From Flammeovirgaceae bacterium UBA2366 (GTDB taxonomy: Bacteria > Bacteroidota > Bacteroidia > Cytophagales > Cyclobacteriaceae): a stretch of DNA of 64,000 nt. Under the pieces are notes generated by a model that was not told where the DNA came from, ran no database searches, and was given only the letters and a program-made list of their open reading frames with translations. Of this stretch, positions 17,258 through 25,515 are shown in pieces (within the stretch, counting starts at the first letter, position 1; every line of letters begins with the position of its first letter). The DNA lies in the NCBI GenBank assembly GCA_002344065.1, contig DDTK01000003.1, forward strand, positions 186,001 through 250,000, written 5' to 3'. The translations under genes and the position numbers were made by a program.

Positions 17258-18700
17258 CTAAATTTTAATACACACATTCTTCGCTTCGGTAAAAAACCGT
17301 AATGCTTCCCAACCGCCTTCACGGCCTACACCGCTTTGTTTCATGCCGCCAAAGGGTGTGCGCAAATCACGAAACAACCAGCAGTTTACCCAAATGATAC
17401 CGCTCTTAAGTTGCGCTGCAACCCGATGCGCGCATTTTAAATTTTCCGTCCAGAGAGTGGCCGACAAACCATAACCCGTGCTGTTGGCATAACCAATCAC
17501 TTCGTCTTCGGTATCAAACGGCATAATGGTAACTACCGGGCCGAATATTTCTTCCTGGTTGGTCCGGCAAAATGCATCAAGATCTGTAATAACAGTAGGC
17601 TCTACAAAATAACCGTCTGCACAACGGCCATTTAGTTTTACCTGTTTCCCTCCGGTTAAAATTGTTCCGCCTTCTTGTTTCGCCAGTTCAATATAACCAA
17701 GCACTTTCTTCATATGGGCTTCCGAAACCAATGCACCCACTTTGGTTTGTTCATCGTTCGGATCACCAACCGTAAGTTTCTTTGTACGTAAAACAAATTC
17801 TTCAACAAAGCGATTGTACATACTTCGTTCCACAAAAATCCTCGAGCCGCATAAACAGATTTCGCCTTGATTCGAAAAAGAAGATTGAATAGAGGTGTGT
17901 AGCGCCTGTTCGAAATCACAATCGGCAAAAATGATATTCGGATTTTTACCGCCCAGTTCAAGCGAGAGCTTTTTAAACATAGGTGCAGCCGTAGCGGCTA
18001 TCTTTTTTCCGGTTATAGTTCCGCCAGTAAATGAAATAGCAACAATATTCGGATGTTCTATAATAGCCTGACCGGCTTTAGGCCCCAGACCATGAACAAT
18101 ATTCAATACCCCATTTGGTAAACCTGCTTCCATACAAAGTTTAGAAAACAGAAAAGCGGTCATGGGTGTAAGCTCGGACGGTTTGGCTACCACCGTACAA
18201 CCTGCTGCCAACGCAGGCGCAATCTTCCAGGTAAATAAATAAAGGGGCAGGTTCCATGGAGAAATGCAACCTACTACACCCACTGGTGTGCGCGTAGTAT
18301 AGTTGATCGCCTCTTGCCCGGTAATGTGGGCCTCAGATGAAAAGTGAATAGCACCCGTGGCAAAGAAGCGCATGTTGGCTGAAGCCCGGGGAATGTCAAC
18401 CACTTTGGCAAGCTTAACCGGTTTACCCTGGTCAATGCTTTCAGCTAATGCAAGCTGATCTAAATCGCGATCGATGAGGTCAGCAATTTTTTGAAGAATA
18501 GCCGAACGTTTTTCTACCGGCATAGCCGACCAGGCCGGAAAAGCAAGGCTTGCCGCATCAACAGCGTGCTGAACATCTTCGGCATCGGAATCAGGAACAA
18601 GACTATACGGTTTACCTTCAGCGGGATTATAGTTTTCTAAAAAGCTTCCAGCTTTTGGCTCAATTAATTCTCCATTGATATAGTTAAGTACCTTAAACAT
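17258..18700 (-). CDS. Aldehyde dehydrogenase, 2-aminomuconate semialdehyde dehydrogenase type
   Basis: A 480-residue NAD-dependent aldehyde dehydrogenase. ISPWNLPLYLFTWKIAPALA, LSLELGGKNPNIIFADCD (general-base Glu) and NQGEICLCGSRIFVERS (catalytic Cys) are complete, and the end PFGGMKQSGVGREGG is standard. The segment around the catalytic Cys resembles ALDH8A1 and bacterial 2-aminomuconate/2-hydroxymuconate semialdehyde dehydrogenases. With the kynurenine genes next door, the likely job is oxidation of 2-aminomuconate semialdehyde in tryptophan catabolism. The decarboxylase that would supply it is not in the window. Confidence 0.85.
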   Translation of the reverse strand: MFKVLNYINGELIEPKAGSFLENYNPAEGKPYSLVPDSDAEDVQHAVDAASLAFPAWSAMPVEKRSAILQKIADLIDRDLDQLALAESIDQGKPVKLAKVVDIPRASANMRFFATGAIHFSSEAHITGQEAINYTTRTPVGVVGCISPWNLPLYLFTWKIAPALAAGCTVVAKPSELTPMTAFLFSKLCMEAGLPNGVLNIVHGLGPKAGQAIIEHPNIVAISFTGGTITGKKIAATAAPMFKKLSLELGGKNPNIIFADCDFEQALHTSIQSSFSNQGEICLCGSRIFVERSMYNRFVEEFVLRTKKLTVGDPNDEQTKVGALVSEAHMKKVLGYIELAKQEGGTILTGGKQVKLNGRCADGYFVEPTVITDLDAFCRTNQEEIFGPVVTIMPFDTEDEVIGYANSTGYGLSATLWTENLKCAHRVAAQLKSGIIWVNCWLFRDLRTPFGGMKQSGVGREGGWEALRFFTEAKNVCIKI

Positions 18701-18716
18701 AATTGGAACTTTTTGT

Positions 18717-20792
18717 TTATTTCTTCGTCACGCTAAACTCTACTCTTCGGTTCAGTTTGCGGTTGGCATCCGAATCATTTCTTACCAATGGTTTTGAGGC
18801 TCCGTAACCCTTACTGACAATTCGTGAGGACGCTACTCCATGGGTTACCAAGTAATTCTTAACAGCCAATACCCGTGCCTGCGACAACTGCACCAGCGCA
18901 CGTTGCTTACCCACATTATCAGTGTGCCCACTCAACTCTATCTCAAGCGTTGGGTTTTCCTTGAGAATAGCAGCCAGCCGGTCAAGTTCCGGATAGGATT
19001 CAGGTTTTAACACGGGTTTACCCTGTTCAAAAAACAAATTATTCAGCGCAAGACTTTCCCCTACTTCAATCGGAACCAGCAACAAATCCTTACGCAATTC
19101 AATGTAGGTACTCCTGTCGGTTAATTCCAGGTTTTCATTTACTGATAAAAAGCCTTTAGCTCTTGCAAACAAGCCATAGTTTGTTCCGTACGGTAACACA
19201 ATGCTATAATCACCGGTAGAAGGATTTGAAACTGCTTCACCCACCTCTTCACGTAAGGTGATGTTTTCAAAAACAATTTGTGCCTGTAGAGGAGTTTTTG
19301 TTTTGGCATTTAATACGTTGCCGGTTACCAGCACAACAGGATCGGGTTGTAAGGAAGGTGGCAACGCAATCCGCACAATATCCGATTTACCAAAACCACC
19401 TGCCCCAGTACACAAGTAAGCTACCACACCGGAAGCAGGCACCGTGTAGTAAGCATCAAATCCATAGGTGTTAATCTCCGGACCAAGGTTTACCGGTATC
19501 GTCCAGTTGGTCCAAGTGTCATCGATTCGCTTACTCATAAAAATGTCAAGCCCCCCATACCCCGGATGACCATCCGAGGCAAAGTAAAGTGTTCGACCAT
19601 CATCCGCCAGCACCGGTGAAGCTTCATTTCCATGGGTGTTTATAACCGGGCCAAGGTTGGTGAGCGCTCCCCATTTTCCATCACTTCCCTTCAGGATAAC
19701 AAAAATGTCCTTTTCCTCACGGTGCTCCTCATAAAAAAGACTGCTCTTGTTTTTAGCAGTAAAAAGAATGGCTTTGCCATCTGCTGATTGTGAGGCCTCA
19801 AAATACTGGTGCTCATTTTCATAATGAACACCCAGCAAGCCTTTGCTGATCCACCCGGTGTCCGATCGTTCAAAAAGCTCAAAGTCGGTGGCCGTTACCA
19901 GAAGGATGCTGTTATTATCCTGACCAATGGAAACAATGTTGTTGACCCCTGAGGTATTTATCGGAGAACCCAAATTTCTGCTCTCCGTCCATGTAACGCC
20001 ATCCACTGTTGTGCTGTACCAGATATCAGAAGCATCCTTAATACCACCTGTATTCTCCGGACTGTATTTACGGGTAAAATATATAGTCTTTCCATCCACT
20101 GAAATTTTAGGGGTCACTTCATCGTAGGGTGAATTGATCATCGCACCAAGGTTCTCCTTCATAATCCCTGTTGGCAAATCAGCCGGAAGGTTAATTTTTA
20201 CATCACTCATCAAAACAAAATTATCAACCAATAAATGCATGCGGGCATACGCAATAAAACCAATTGTTTTGTTAAACCAGGGCAAGGCTTTCATAGAAAA
20301 TACTTCGTTTCCATTCACAAAAAATTTCATCCATCCACTGTGTTGCTCAACTTTAAGCACATTAGGTACACCCAGTGAATTTACTCCTTCAATCTTTTTC
20401 CATGTTTTTGCTTCTGTACGCGACTTATCAGAGGTCCATACCATCGCATAGCCGTGTGACGAAATAACAAAAACATTCATGCTGGCATCTTCATCGTATC
20501 CCCAAATAAATCCAAAACCTGTGTCGGTATTTCCTTCAGTTTGTGTAAAGGTTGCCTCAAAGGAAAAGTCTTTCTGGTCATTAAGTGTTGGATAGATGTA
20601 AGTAAACCAACCACTTTCAGGTGAACGGATTTCGTAATGGCCATTTTTGATTTGAGCTGCCTGATGTTTGTCTTCCGCTTCATGCCAGCCCAAGTGATTG
20701 TCTTTAAAATCTTCCTGAAAGACAACCGTGAGTTGCGCACACGTCAGTACTCTTGTTAAGCAAAAAGCCGTGAGTATATAACTCCTTATCAT
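18717..20792 (-). CDS. Outer-membrane OmpA/PD40 protein
   Basis: A 691-residue exported protein. After a signal peptide comes a lectin-like/DUF1080-like domain (about 25-200: NGHYEIRSPESGWFTY, LLVDNFVLMSD), then PD40-type beta-propeller repeats (about 215-475: KTIYFTRKYSPENTGG, KAILFTAKNKSS, RTLYFASDGHPGYGGLDIF), a carboxypeptidase-regulatory-like domain, and an OmpA peptidoglycan-binding domain (LEIELSGHTDNVGK, LSQARVLAVKNYL, GYGASKPLVRNDSDANRKLN). It would anchor to peptidoglycan. It lies in a tight run (16 and 18 bp gaps) between two catabolic enzymes, an odd position. Confidence 0.88.
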   Translation of the reverse strand: MIRSYILTAFCLTRVLTCAQLTVVFQEDFKDNHLGWHEAEDKHQAAQIKNGHYEIRSPESGWFTYIYPTLNDQKDFSFEATFTQTEGNTDTGFGFIWGYDEDASMNVFVISSHGYAMVWTSDKSRTEAKTWKKIEGVNSLGVPNVLKVEQHSGWMKFFVNGNEVFSMKALPWFNKTIGFIAYARMHLLVDNFVLMSDVKINLPADLPTGIMKENLGAMINSPYDEVTPKISVDGKTIYFTRKYSPENTGGIKDASDIWYSTTVDGVTWTESRNLGSPINTSGVNNIVSIGQDNNSILLVTATDFELFERSDTGWISKGLLGVHYENEHQYFEASQSADGKAILFTAKNKSSLFYEEHREEKDIFVILKGSDGKWGALTNLGPVINTHGNEASPVLADDGRTLYFASDGHPGYGGLDIFMSKRIDDTWTNWTIPVNLGPEINTYGFDAYYTVPASGVVAYLCTGAGGFGKSDIVRIALPPSLQPDPVVLVTGNVLNAKTKTPLQAQIVFENITLREEVGEAVSNPSTGDYSIVLPYGTNYGLFARAKGFLSVNENLELTDRSTYIELRKDLLLVPIEVGESLALNNLFFEQGKPVLKPESYPELDRLAAILKENPTLEIELSGHTDNVGKQRALVQLSQARVLAVKNYLVTHGVASSRIVSKGYGASKPLVRNDSDANRKLNRRVEFSVTKK

Positions 20793-20810
20793 TAACGAAA
20801 CACTTTGTTT

Positions 20811-21596
20811 CTACAAGGTGCCGGTGCGCCCCCCATCCACCGGCAGGTTTATTCCATTAATGTAGGCGGCTGCAGGGGTAGCTAAAAAAGCAACTGCGGC
20901 AGCTACTTCACGCGCTTCACCAATCCGGCTGGCAGGGATTTCCGCAACCATTTCGTTCATCACTTCTTCAAAAGAACGTTTTGATTTTTCAGCTTTCGAT
21001 TGTACCAGGACCTCTAACCGGCCTGTCATGGTGGCCCCGGGCAAAACATTATTCACGGTTATCCCAAAAGGTCCTAACTCAACCGACAACGTTTTAGCCC
21101 AACTGGCAACCGCCCCCCTTATGGTGTTGGACACACCCAACCCTTTCAGCGGGATTTTAACGGATGTGGAAATAATATTTATGATCCGCCCATATTTTTC
21201 TTTCTTCATGGATGGAACCACCGCCTGAACCAAGGCCTGGTTGCACAACAAATGAGCAGCGAATGCCTTAACAAACTCTTCTTGTCCGGCATCAATGGCC
21301 AATCCACCCGGAGGGCCTCCGGTGTTGTTGACTAAAATGTGAACCGTGTTTGATGATACGTATTTTTCGATGACTCGATTCACCTCATCAACATTGGAAA
21401 AATCGGCCTTCAGAAAACCATGTTGTTGACCGTGTTTAACCGGCAGTTCGGCAAGTACGCTCAATAACTTTTGTTTATCGCGGGCCAACAGCGTAACCGA
21501 AGCACCCAATGAGGCCAGTTCAATGGCTGAAGCCTTTCCAATACCCTGCGTACTTCCGCAAACCACAGCGTGTTTTCCGTTTAAATCAATATCCAT
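20811..21596 (-). CDS. Short-chain dehydrogenase-like protein lacking the YxxxK pair
   Basis: A 261-residue Rossmann protein. The cofactor loop VVCGSTQGIGKAS, NNTGGPPGG and INIISTS are present, and the C-terminus (INGINLPVDGGRTG) is of ketoacyl-reductase type. At the place of the catalytic Tyr-x-x-x-Lys the sequence reads GVSNTIRGAV, with neither residue. A known SDR subgroup has this LSNxxR-like pattern, so it may be active by another means or bind ligand only. It is the first gene of the minus-strand unit, diverging from the hydroxyanthranilate dioxygenase. Confidence 0.8.
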   Translation of the reverse strand: MDIDLNGKHAVVCGSTQGIGKASAIELASLGASVTLLARDKQKLLSVLAELPVKHGQQHGFLKADFSNVDEVNRVIEKYVSSNTVHILVNNTGGPPGGLAIDAGQEEFVKAFAAHLLCNQALVQAVVPSMKKEKYGRIINIISTSVKIPLKGLGVSNTIRGAVASWAKTLSVELGPFGITVNNVLPGATMTGRLEVLVQSKAEKSKRSFEEVMNEMVAEIPASRIGEAREVAAAVAFLATPAAAYINGINLPVDGGRTGTL

Positions 21597-21682
21597 ACAG
21601 ACTGTTAAAGTGTTAGAAAACTACCTTGAAATGTTCTTAAATTAGCAATTCTTCAATTGATCACCGACTAATTATTAAAAAT

Positions 21683-22213
21683 ATGGCTATACGCAGACCG
21701 TTTAACCTGAATCAATGGATTACCGAAAACCGATCGCTACTCAAACCGCCTGTTGGAAATAAAAATTTATATGCTGATGCTGGCGATTACATTGTCATGA
21801 TCGTAGGCGGCCCCAATGCCCGCAAAGACTATCACTTTAATGAAACCGAAGAATTATTTTATCAATTAGAAGGCGATATCAACGTTCGCATTCAGGAAGA
21901 TGGCAAGCCGGTGGATATTCCCGTTAAACAGGGTGAAATGTTTTTGCTGCCGGCCCGTGTACCTCACCGGCCTGAACGGCCTGCTAATTCAGTAGGGTTG
22001 GTGATTGAATGCAAACGCCCCGAGGAAAATATATTGGATGGCTTACAGTGGTATTGCGATAAATGCAATAACAAGTTGCATGAATACCGCTTTCATTTGG
22101 ATAACATCGAAAAAGATTTCTTACCTCGCTTTCGCGAATTTTACGGTTCACAGGAATTACGTACGTGTAAGAAATGCGGTACCATAATGGACACAGATCC
22201 CCGGTTCGTCTAA
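21683..22213 (+). CDS. nbaC: 3-hydroxyanthranilate 3,4-dioxygenase
   Basis: A 176-residue cupin enzyme that opens the ring of 3-hydroxyanthranilate to aminocarboxymuconate semialdehyde, which cyclises to quinolinate or is degraded. Iron ligands His51, Glu57 and His95 are visible (YHFNETEELFYQLEGD, PARVPHRPERP). The C-terminal CxxC pairs Cys125/128 (WYCDKCNN) and Cys162/165 (RTCKKCG) form the rubredoxin-like second iron site of bacterial members. It opens the plus-strand kynurenine unit. Confidence 0.95.
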   Translation: MAIRRPFNLNQWITENRSLLKPPVGNKNLYADAGDYIVMIVGGPNARKDYHFNETEELFYQLEGDINVRIQEDGKPVDIPVKQGEMFLLPARVPHRPERPANSVGLVIECKRPEENILDGLQWYCDKCNNKLHEYRFHLDNIEKDFLPRFREFYGSQELRTCKKCGTIMDTDPRFV

Positions 22214-22222
22214 TCTTAACCT

Positions 22223-22753
22223 ATGAACAAAACTCAAATTGCTGAGCTGTTGGAGCAAAAGCACAGTGTCTTTATCAACGAACTTCGGCATTTATCAGAT
22301 ACTGATTTTACTTCTTCACTTTCAGGTAAATGGTCGGCTGGTCAGCAACTTGATCATATCGTTCGCAGTGCCGGTCCGGTAAATCTTGTCTTTTTCTTTC
22401 CGAAATTTTTAGTGACCCTGATTTTCGGTAAAGCCAACCGGCCGTCAAGAACTTACGAAGGATTGGTTGAAAAGTATCAATCCAAGCTGGCGCTTGGTGG
22501 AAAAGCACCAAGTCAATTTATTCCGAAATATGTCACAGTAAATCAACGCGATCCACTCATAAAGAAATTGGAACGCATTGTTCAATCACTTACAAAGCGA
22601 GCTGAAAAGTATACGGAAGACCAACTGGATAAATTGCTTATTCCCCATCCCCTGTTAGGTAAGCTTACCTTTCGTGAGATGTTATACTTCACTGCCTACC
22701 ATGTTGAGCATCATCACAAACAGGTTGTGGCCAATCTGAAAAGAAACAACTAA
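22223..22753 (+). CDS. DinB-family protein
   Basis: A 176-residue helical-bundle protein of the DinB/YfiT type. Three histidines positioned as in the family's metal site are seen: the His of GQQLDHIVRS and the two in FTAYHVEHHHKQV near the C-terminus. DinB proteins often act as thiol-dependent transferases or have unknown roles. It sits 9 bp after the dioxygenase and 20 bp before kynureninase, so it is cotranscribed with them; a link to the pathway is possible but not shown. Confidence 0.78.
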   Translation: MNKTQIAELLEQKHSVFINELRHLSDTDFTSSLSGKWSAGQQLDHIVRSAGPVNLVFFFPKFLVTLIFGKANRPSRTYEGLVEKYQSKLALGGKAPSQFIPKYVTVNQRDPLIKKLERIVQSLTKRAEKYTEDQLDKLLIPHPLLGKLTFREMLYFTAYHVEHHHKQVVANLKRNN

Positions 22754-22773
22754 AGTAATGAGTTCACCCGACT

Positions 22774-24039
22774 ATGAAATTTGAAAATTCAATACGCTTT
22801 GCAAAAAAGCTTGATAAAGCTGATGCCTTGAAATCGTTTCGTAGCCGATTTGAAATACCAACGGTTAACGGAAAAAAATGCATTTACTTTACCGGAAATT
22901 CCCTTGGTCTTCAGCCTAAATCAACCAGAAAATTTGTAAACGAAGAACTTCAGGACTGGGCAAAACTTGGTGTGGAGGGTCACCTGCATTCACGAAGGCC
23001 CTGGTTGTACTATCATAAGTTCAGTAAAAAGGTACTCGCACAACTTGTTGGCGCCAAACCAATTGAGGTTGTAGCTATGAACCAGCTAACCGTAAATCTT
23101 CACCTGATGCTGGTTTCGTTTTACCAGCCAACAAAACAACGGTTCAAAATAATTACTGAAGCAGGTGCCTTCTCTTCAGATCAATATGCTTTCGAATCTC
23201 AAATTAAATGGCACAAGCTTGATCCGGAGAAAACGCTGGTTGAGCTCAAGCCAAGGTACGGTGAGCATACACTTCGAACAGAGGATATTCTTCATGCCAT
23301 TAATGAACACCGTTCACAACTTTCACTTGTCATTTTTGGTGGGGTTCAATACTATACCGGACAATTTTTTGATATAAAAAAAATTACGAAAGCCGGTCAT
23401 CAAGCGGGTGCGTATGTGGGGTTTGATCTGGCGCATGCAGCCGGAAACGTTCCGCTAAACCTGCATGGTGATGGGGTAGACTTTGCCGTGTGGTGCAGCT
23501 ATAAATACCTCAACTCCGGACCAGGCGGTATTGCCGGGGCATTTGTACATGAGCGTCATGCACAAAATTTTGAACTACCGCGATTTTCAGGTTGGTGGGG
23601 GCACTACGAGAAAGAACGCTTTCAAATGAAAAAAGGATTTGTACCCATGCCCGGTGTTGATGGTTGGCAACTCTCCAACTTCCCGGTGCTATCGGGCGCA
23701 GCCCATATAGCCTCATTGGAAATTTTTCAGCAGGCTGAAATTAAAAACCTGCGTAAGAAAAGTTTGTTGCTCACCGGCTATCTTGAGTTTCTGCTAAAAG
23801 AAATTGACCCTGAACAAAAAATCTTTACCCTACTCACACCATCAAACCCTAATGAACGTGGGTGCCAGCTATCCATCTATATGAAGCAAAAAGGTAAAAA
23901 GGTTTTTAGTGCATTAACAAAAGCCGGTGTATTGGCCGACTGGCGTGAACCAAACGTAATTCGTGTTGCGCCAGTACCGCTCTACAATACCTTTGAAGAG
24001 GCTTTTCGCTTCGCAGAAATTTTCAGGAAAGCGATTTAA
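22774..24039 (+). CDS. kynU: Kynureninase
   Basis: A 421-residue PLP enzyme splitting kynurenine or 3-hydroxykynurenine to (3-hydroxy)anthranilate and alanine. The PLP lysine is Lys244 in VWCSYKYLNSGPG. YFTGNSLGLQPKS, HLHSRRPWLYYH, GFDLAHAAGNVPL and FSGWWGHYEKERF are kynureninase signatures. In this locus it probably takes 3-hydroxykynurenine from the next gene's product and feeds the dioxygenase. An intrinsic-terminator-like palindrome follows before kmo. Confidence 0.96.
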   Translation: MKFENSIRFAKKLDKADALKSFRSRFEIPTVNGKKCIYFTGNSLGLQPKSTRKFVNEELQDWAKLGVEGHLHSRRPWLYYHKFSKKVLAQLVGAKPIEVVAMNQLTVNLHLMLVSFYQPTKQRFKIITEAGAFSSDQYAFESQIKWHKLDPEKTLVELKPRYGEHTLRTEDILHAINEHRSQLSLVIFGGVQYYTGQFFDIKKITKAGHQAGAYVGFDLAHAAGNVPLNLHGDGVDFAVWCSYKYLNSGPGGIAGAFVHERHAQNFELPRFSGWWGHYEKERFQMKKGFVPMPGVDGWQLSNFPVLSGAAHIASLEIFQQAEIKNLRKKSLLLTGYLEFLLKEIDPEQKIFTLLTPSNPNERGCQLSIYMKQKGKKVFSALTKAGVLADWREPNVIRVAPVPLYNTFEEAFRFAEIFRKAI

Positions 24040-24071
24040 GGTTCACCACCCAGTAAAAGGATACCCAATTC

Positions 24072-24093
24072 TCTGACAATTGTCAGATTTTTT
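24072..24093 (+). terminator. Palindrome with T run between kynU and kmo
   Basis: TCTGACAATTGTCAGA is a perfect 16-base palindrome followed by six T. It can fold as a 6-bp stem with an AATT loop, so it may be a weak terminator or attenuator. Being a perfect dyad just before kmo, it could instead be an operator. Confidence 0.5.
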
Positions 24094-24133
24094 ATCGCTT
24101 TGAAGAGCTATATTCCGCAATGATTTAAGTAAG

Positions 24134-25465
24134 ATGAAAGAAACCAAACATATCGCCATTGTTGGGGCCGGGCTTGTCGGTTCCCTGCTCTCCATCTACC
24201 TGGCAAAACGGGGATACAAAATATCGGTATACGAGCGCAGGCTTGATATGCGCAAGCACCTTATTGAAGGTGGCCGATCCATCAATCTGGCATTGAGCAA
24301 CCGCGGCATTCGTGCATTGGAAGAAGTGGGCTTGGCCGAGGTATTAAAGCAAAATGCCATACCGATGCACGGGCGAATGATCCACGATGAATCAGGAAAG
24401 CTGAACCTGCAGCCCTATGGAAAGAATGGTCAGTTTATCAACTCGGTTTCAAGAGGCGGATTGAATATGGTGTTGATGAGCGAAGCTGAAAAGCATGGGG
24501 TGGAATTTTTCTTTGAACACCGTTGTCTCGGAGTTGATTTTTCTAAAACAGAATTAACCTTGCAAGAATATGAAGCGGTGAAGCACAAAACATTTGATCT
24601 GATCATCGGATCGGACGGAGCCTTCTCTGCCGTAAGGGGTGCCATGCAGTTCACCGATCGTTTTGAATATCATCAAACCTATATTGAACACGGTTACAAA
24701 GAACTACGCATACCGGCCAGTGATAGTGGCGATTATTTATTGGAGCCAAACGCCTTGCACATATGGCCACGCGAAAGTTATATGCTGATCGCGCTTCCCA
24801 ATCCCGACAGAACCTTTACCTGCACACTATTCTTGCCCTTTGAAGGGCCTTCATCCTTCGCACAACTAGATTCAAAAGAAGCTATTCAGGATTTTTTTGA
24901 AAAAAACTTTGCCGATGTTGTGCCCATGATGCCAACCCTGCAAGAAGATTTTCGCGACAATGCCACCGCTTCGTTGGTAACCATCCGCTGCTACCCGTGG
25001 GTAAAAAATAAAACGCTATTGATTGGCGATGCGTCACATGGTATAGTGCCTTTCTTCGGGCAGGGGATGAACGCGGGCTTTGAAGATTGTCGTGTACTGA
25101 ATGAATTGCTGGATCTGCACGAAGATAAATGGAAAAAAGTATTGCCCGAATTTCAGGAACTGCGAAAACCCGATGGCGATGCGATTGCACAACTGGCGCT
25201 TGATAACTTTATTGAGATGCGCGACCTGGTAGCCGATGAAGACTTTATCCTGCGAAAGAAAATTGAAGCCCGTTTACATGAACGCTATCCCGATAAATGG
25301 ATTCCGCTTTATACCATGGTTACCTTCCGCGATGATTTACGTTACTCCTACGCATTAGAAACCGGAAGAAAGCAAAAGGCTATTATGGATGAGGTGCTGA
25401 GCAGACCTGGGATTGATAAAAACTGGGAGACCTTAAACCTGGAGGAAATAATCAGCAAACTATAA
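24134..25465 (+). CDS. kmo: Kynurenine 3-monooxygenase
   Basis: A 443-residue FAD-dependent hydroxylase turning kynurenine into 3-hydroxykynurenine with NADPH and oxygen. The dinucleotide loop IAIVGAGLVGSLLSIYLAKRG, LIEGGRSINLALSNRG, LIIGSDGAFSAVRGAMQF and the second FAD block LLIGDASHGIVPFFGQGMN are all present. No C-terminal membrane anchor as in mitochondrial KMO is seen. It is the last gene of the plus-strand kynurenine unit; upstream tryptophan dioxygenase and formamidase are not in the window. Confidence 0.96.
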   Translation: MKETKHIAIVGAGLVGSLLSIYLAKRGYKISVYERRLDMRKHLIEGGRSINLALSNRGIRALEEVGLAEVLKQNAIPMHGRMIHDESGKLNLQPYGKNGQFINSVSRGGLNMVLMSEAEKHGVEFFFEHRCLGVDFSKTELTLQEYEAVKHKTFDLIIGSDGAFSAVRGAMQFTDRFEYHQTYIEHGYKELRIPASDSGDYLLEPNALHIWPRESYMLIALPNPDRTFTCTLFLPFEGPSSFAQLDSKEAIQDFFEKNFADVVPMMPTLQEDFRDNATASLVTIRCYPWVKNKTLLIGDASHGIVPFFGQGMNAGFEDCRVLNELLDLHEDKWKKVLPEFQELRKPDGDAIAQLALDNFIEMRDLVADEDFILRKKIEARLHERYPDKWIPLYTMVTFRDDLRYSYALETGRKQKAIMDEVLSRPGIDKNWETLNLEEIISKL

Positions 25466-25477
25466 TCGTACCGGTTA

Positions 25478-25505
25478 TGACAAATGACCGATGACTAATG
25501 ACTCT
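25478..25505. repeat. Four exact-phase heptamers TGACNNN
   Basis: TGACAAA, TGACCGA, TGACTAA, TGACTCT run without gaps between the kmo stop and the convergent lytic transglycosylase gene. The constant TGAC with three free bases is the same design as the TAAGNNN array near 17200. Confidence 0.7.
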
Positions 25506-25515
25506 ATTATTCTTA

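Noticed and set aside
21597..21682. Operator in the divergent kynurenine promoter region
   Set aside because: AT-rich, but I find no clear dyad or TAnnTTTG box with a -33 partner.
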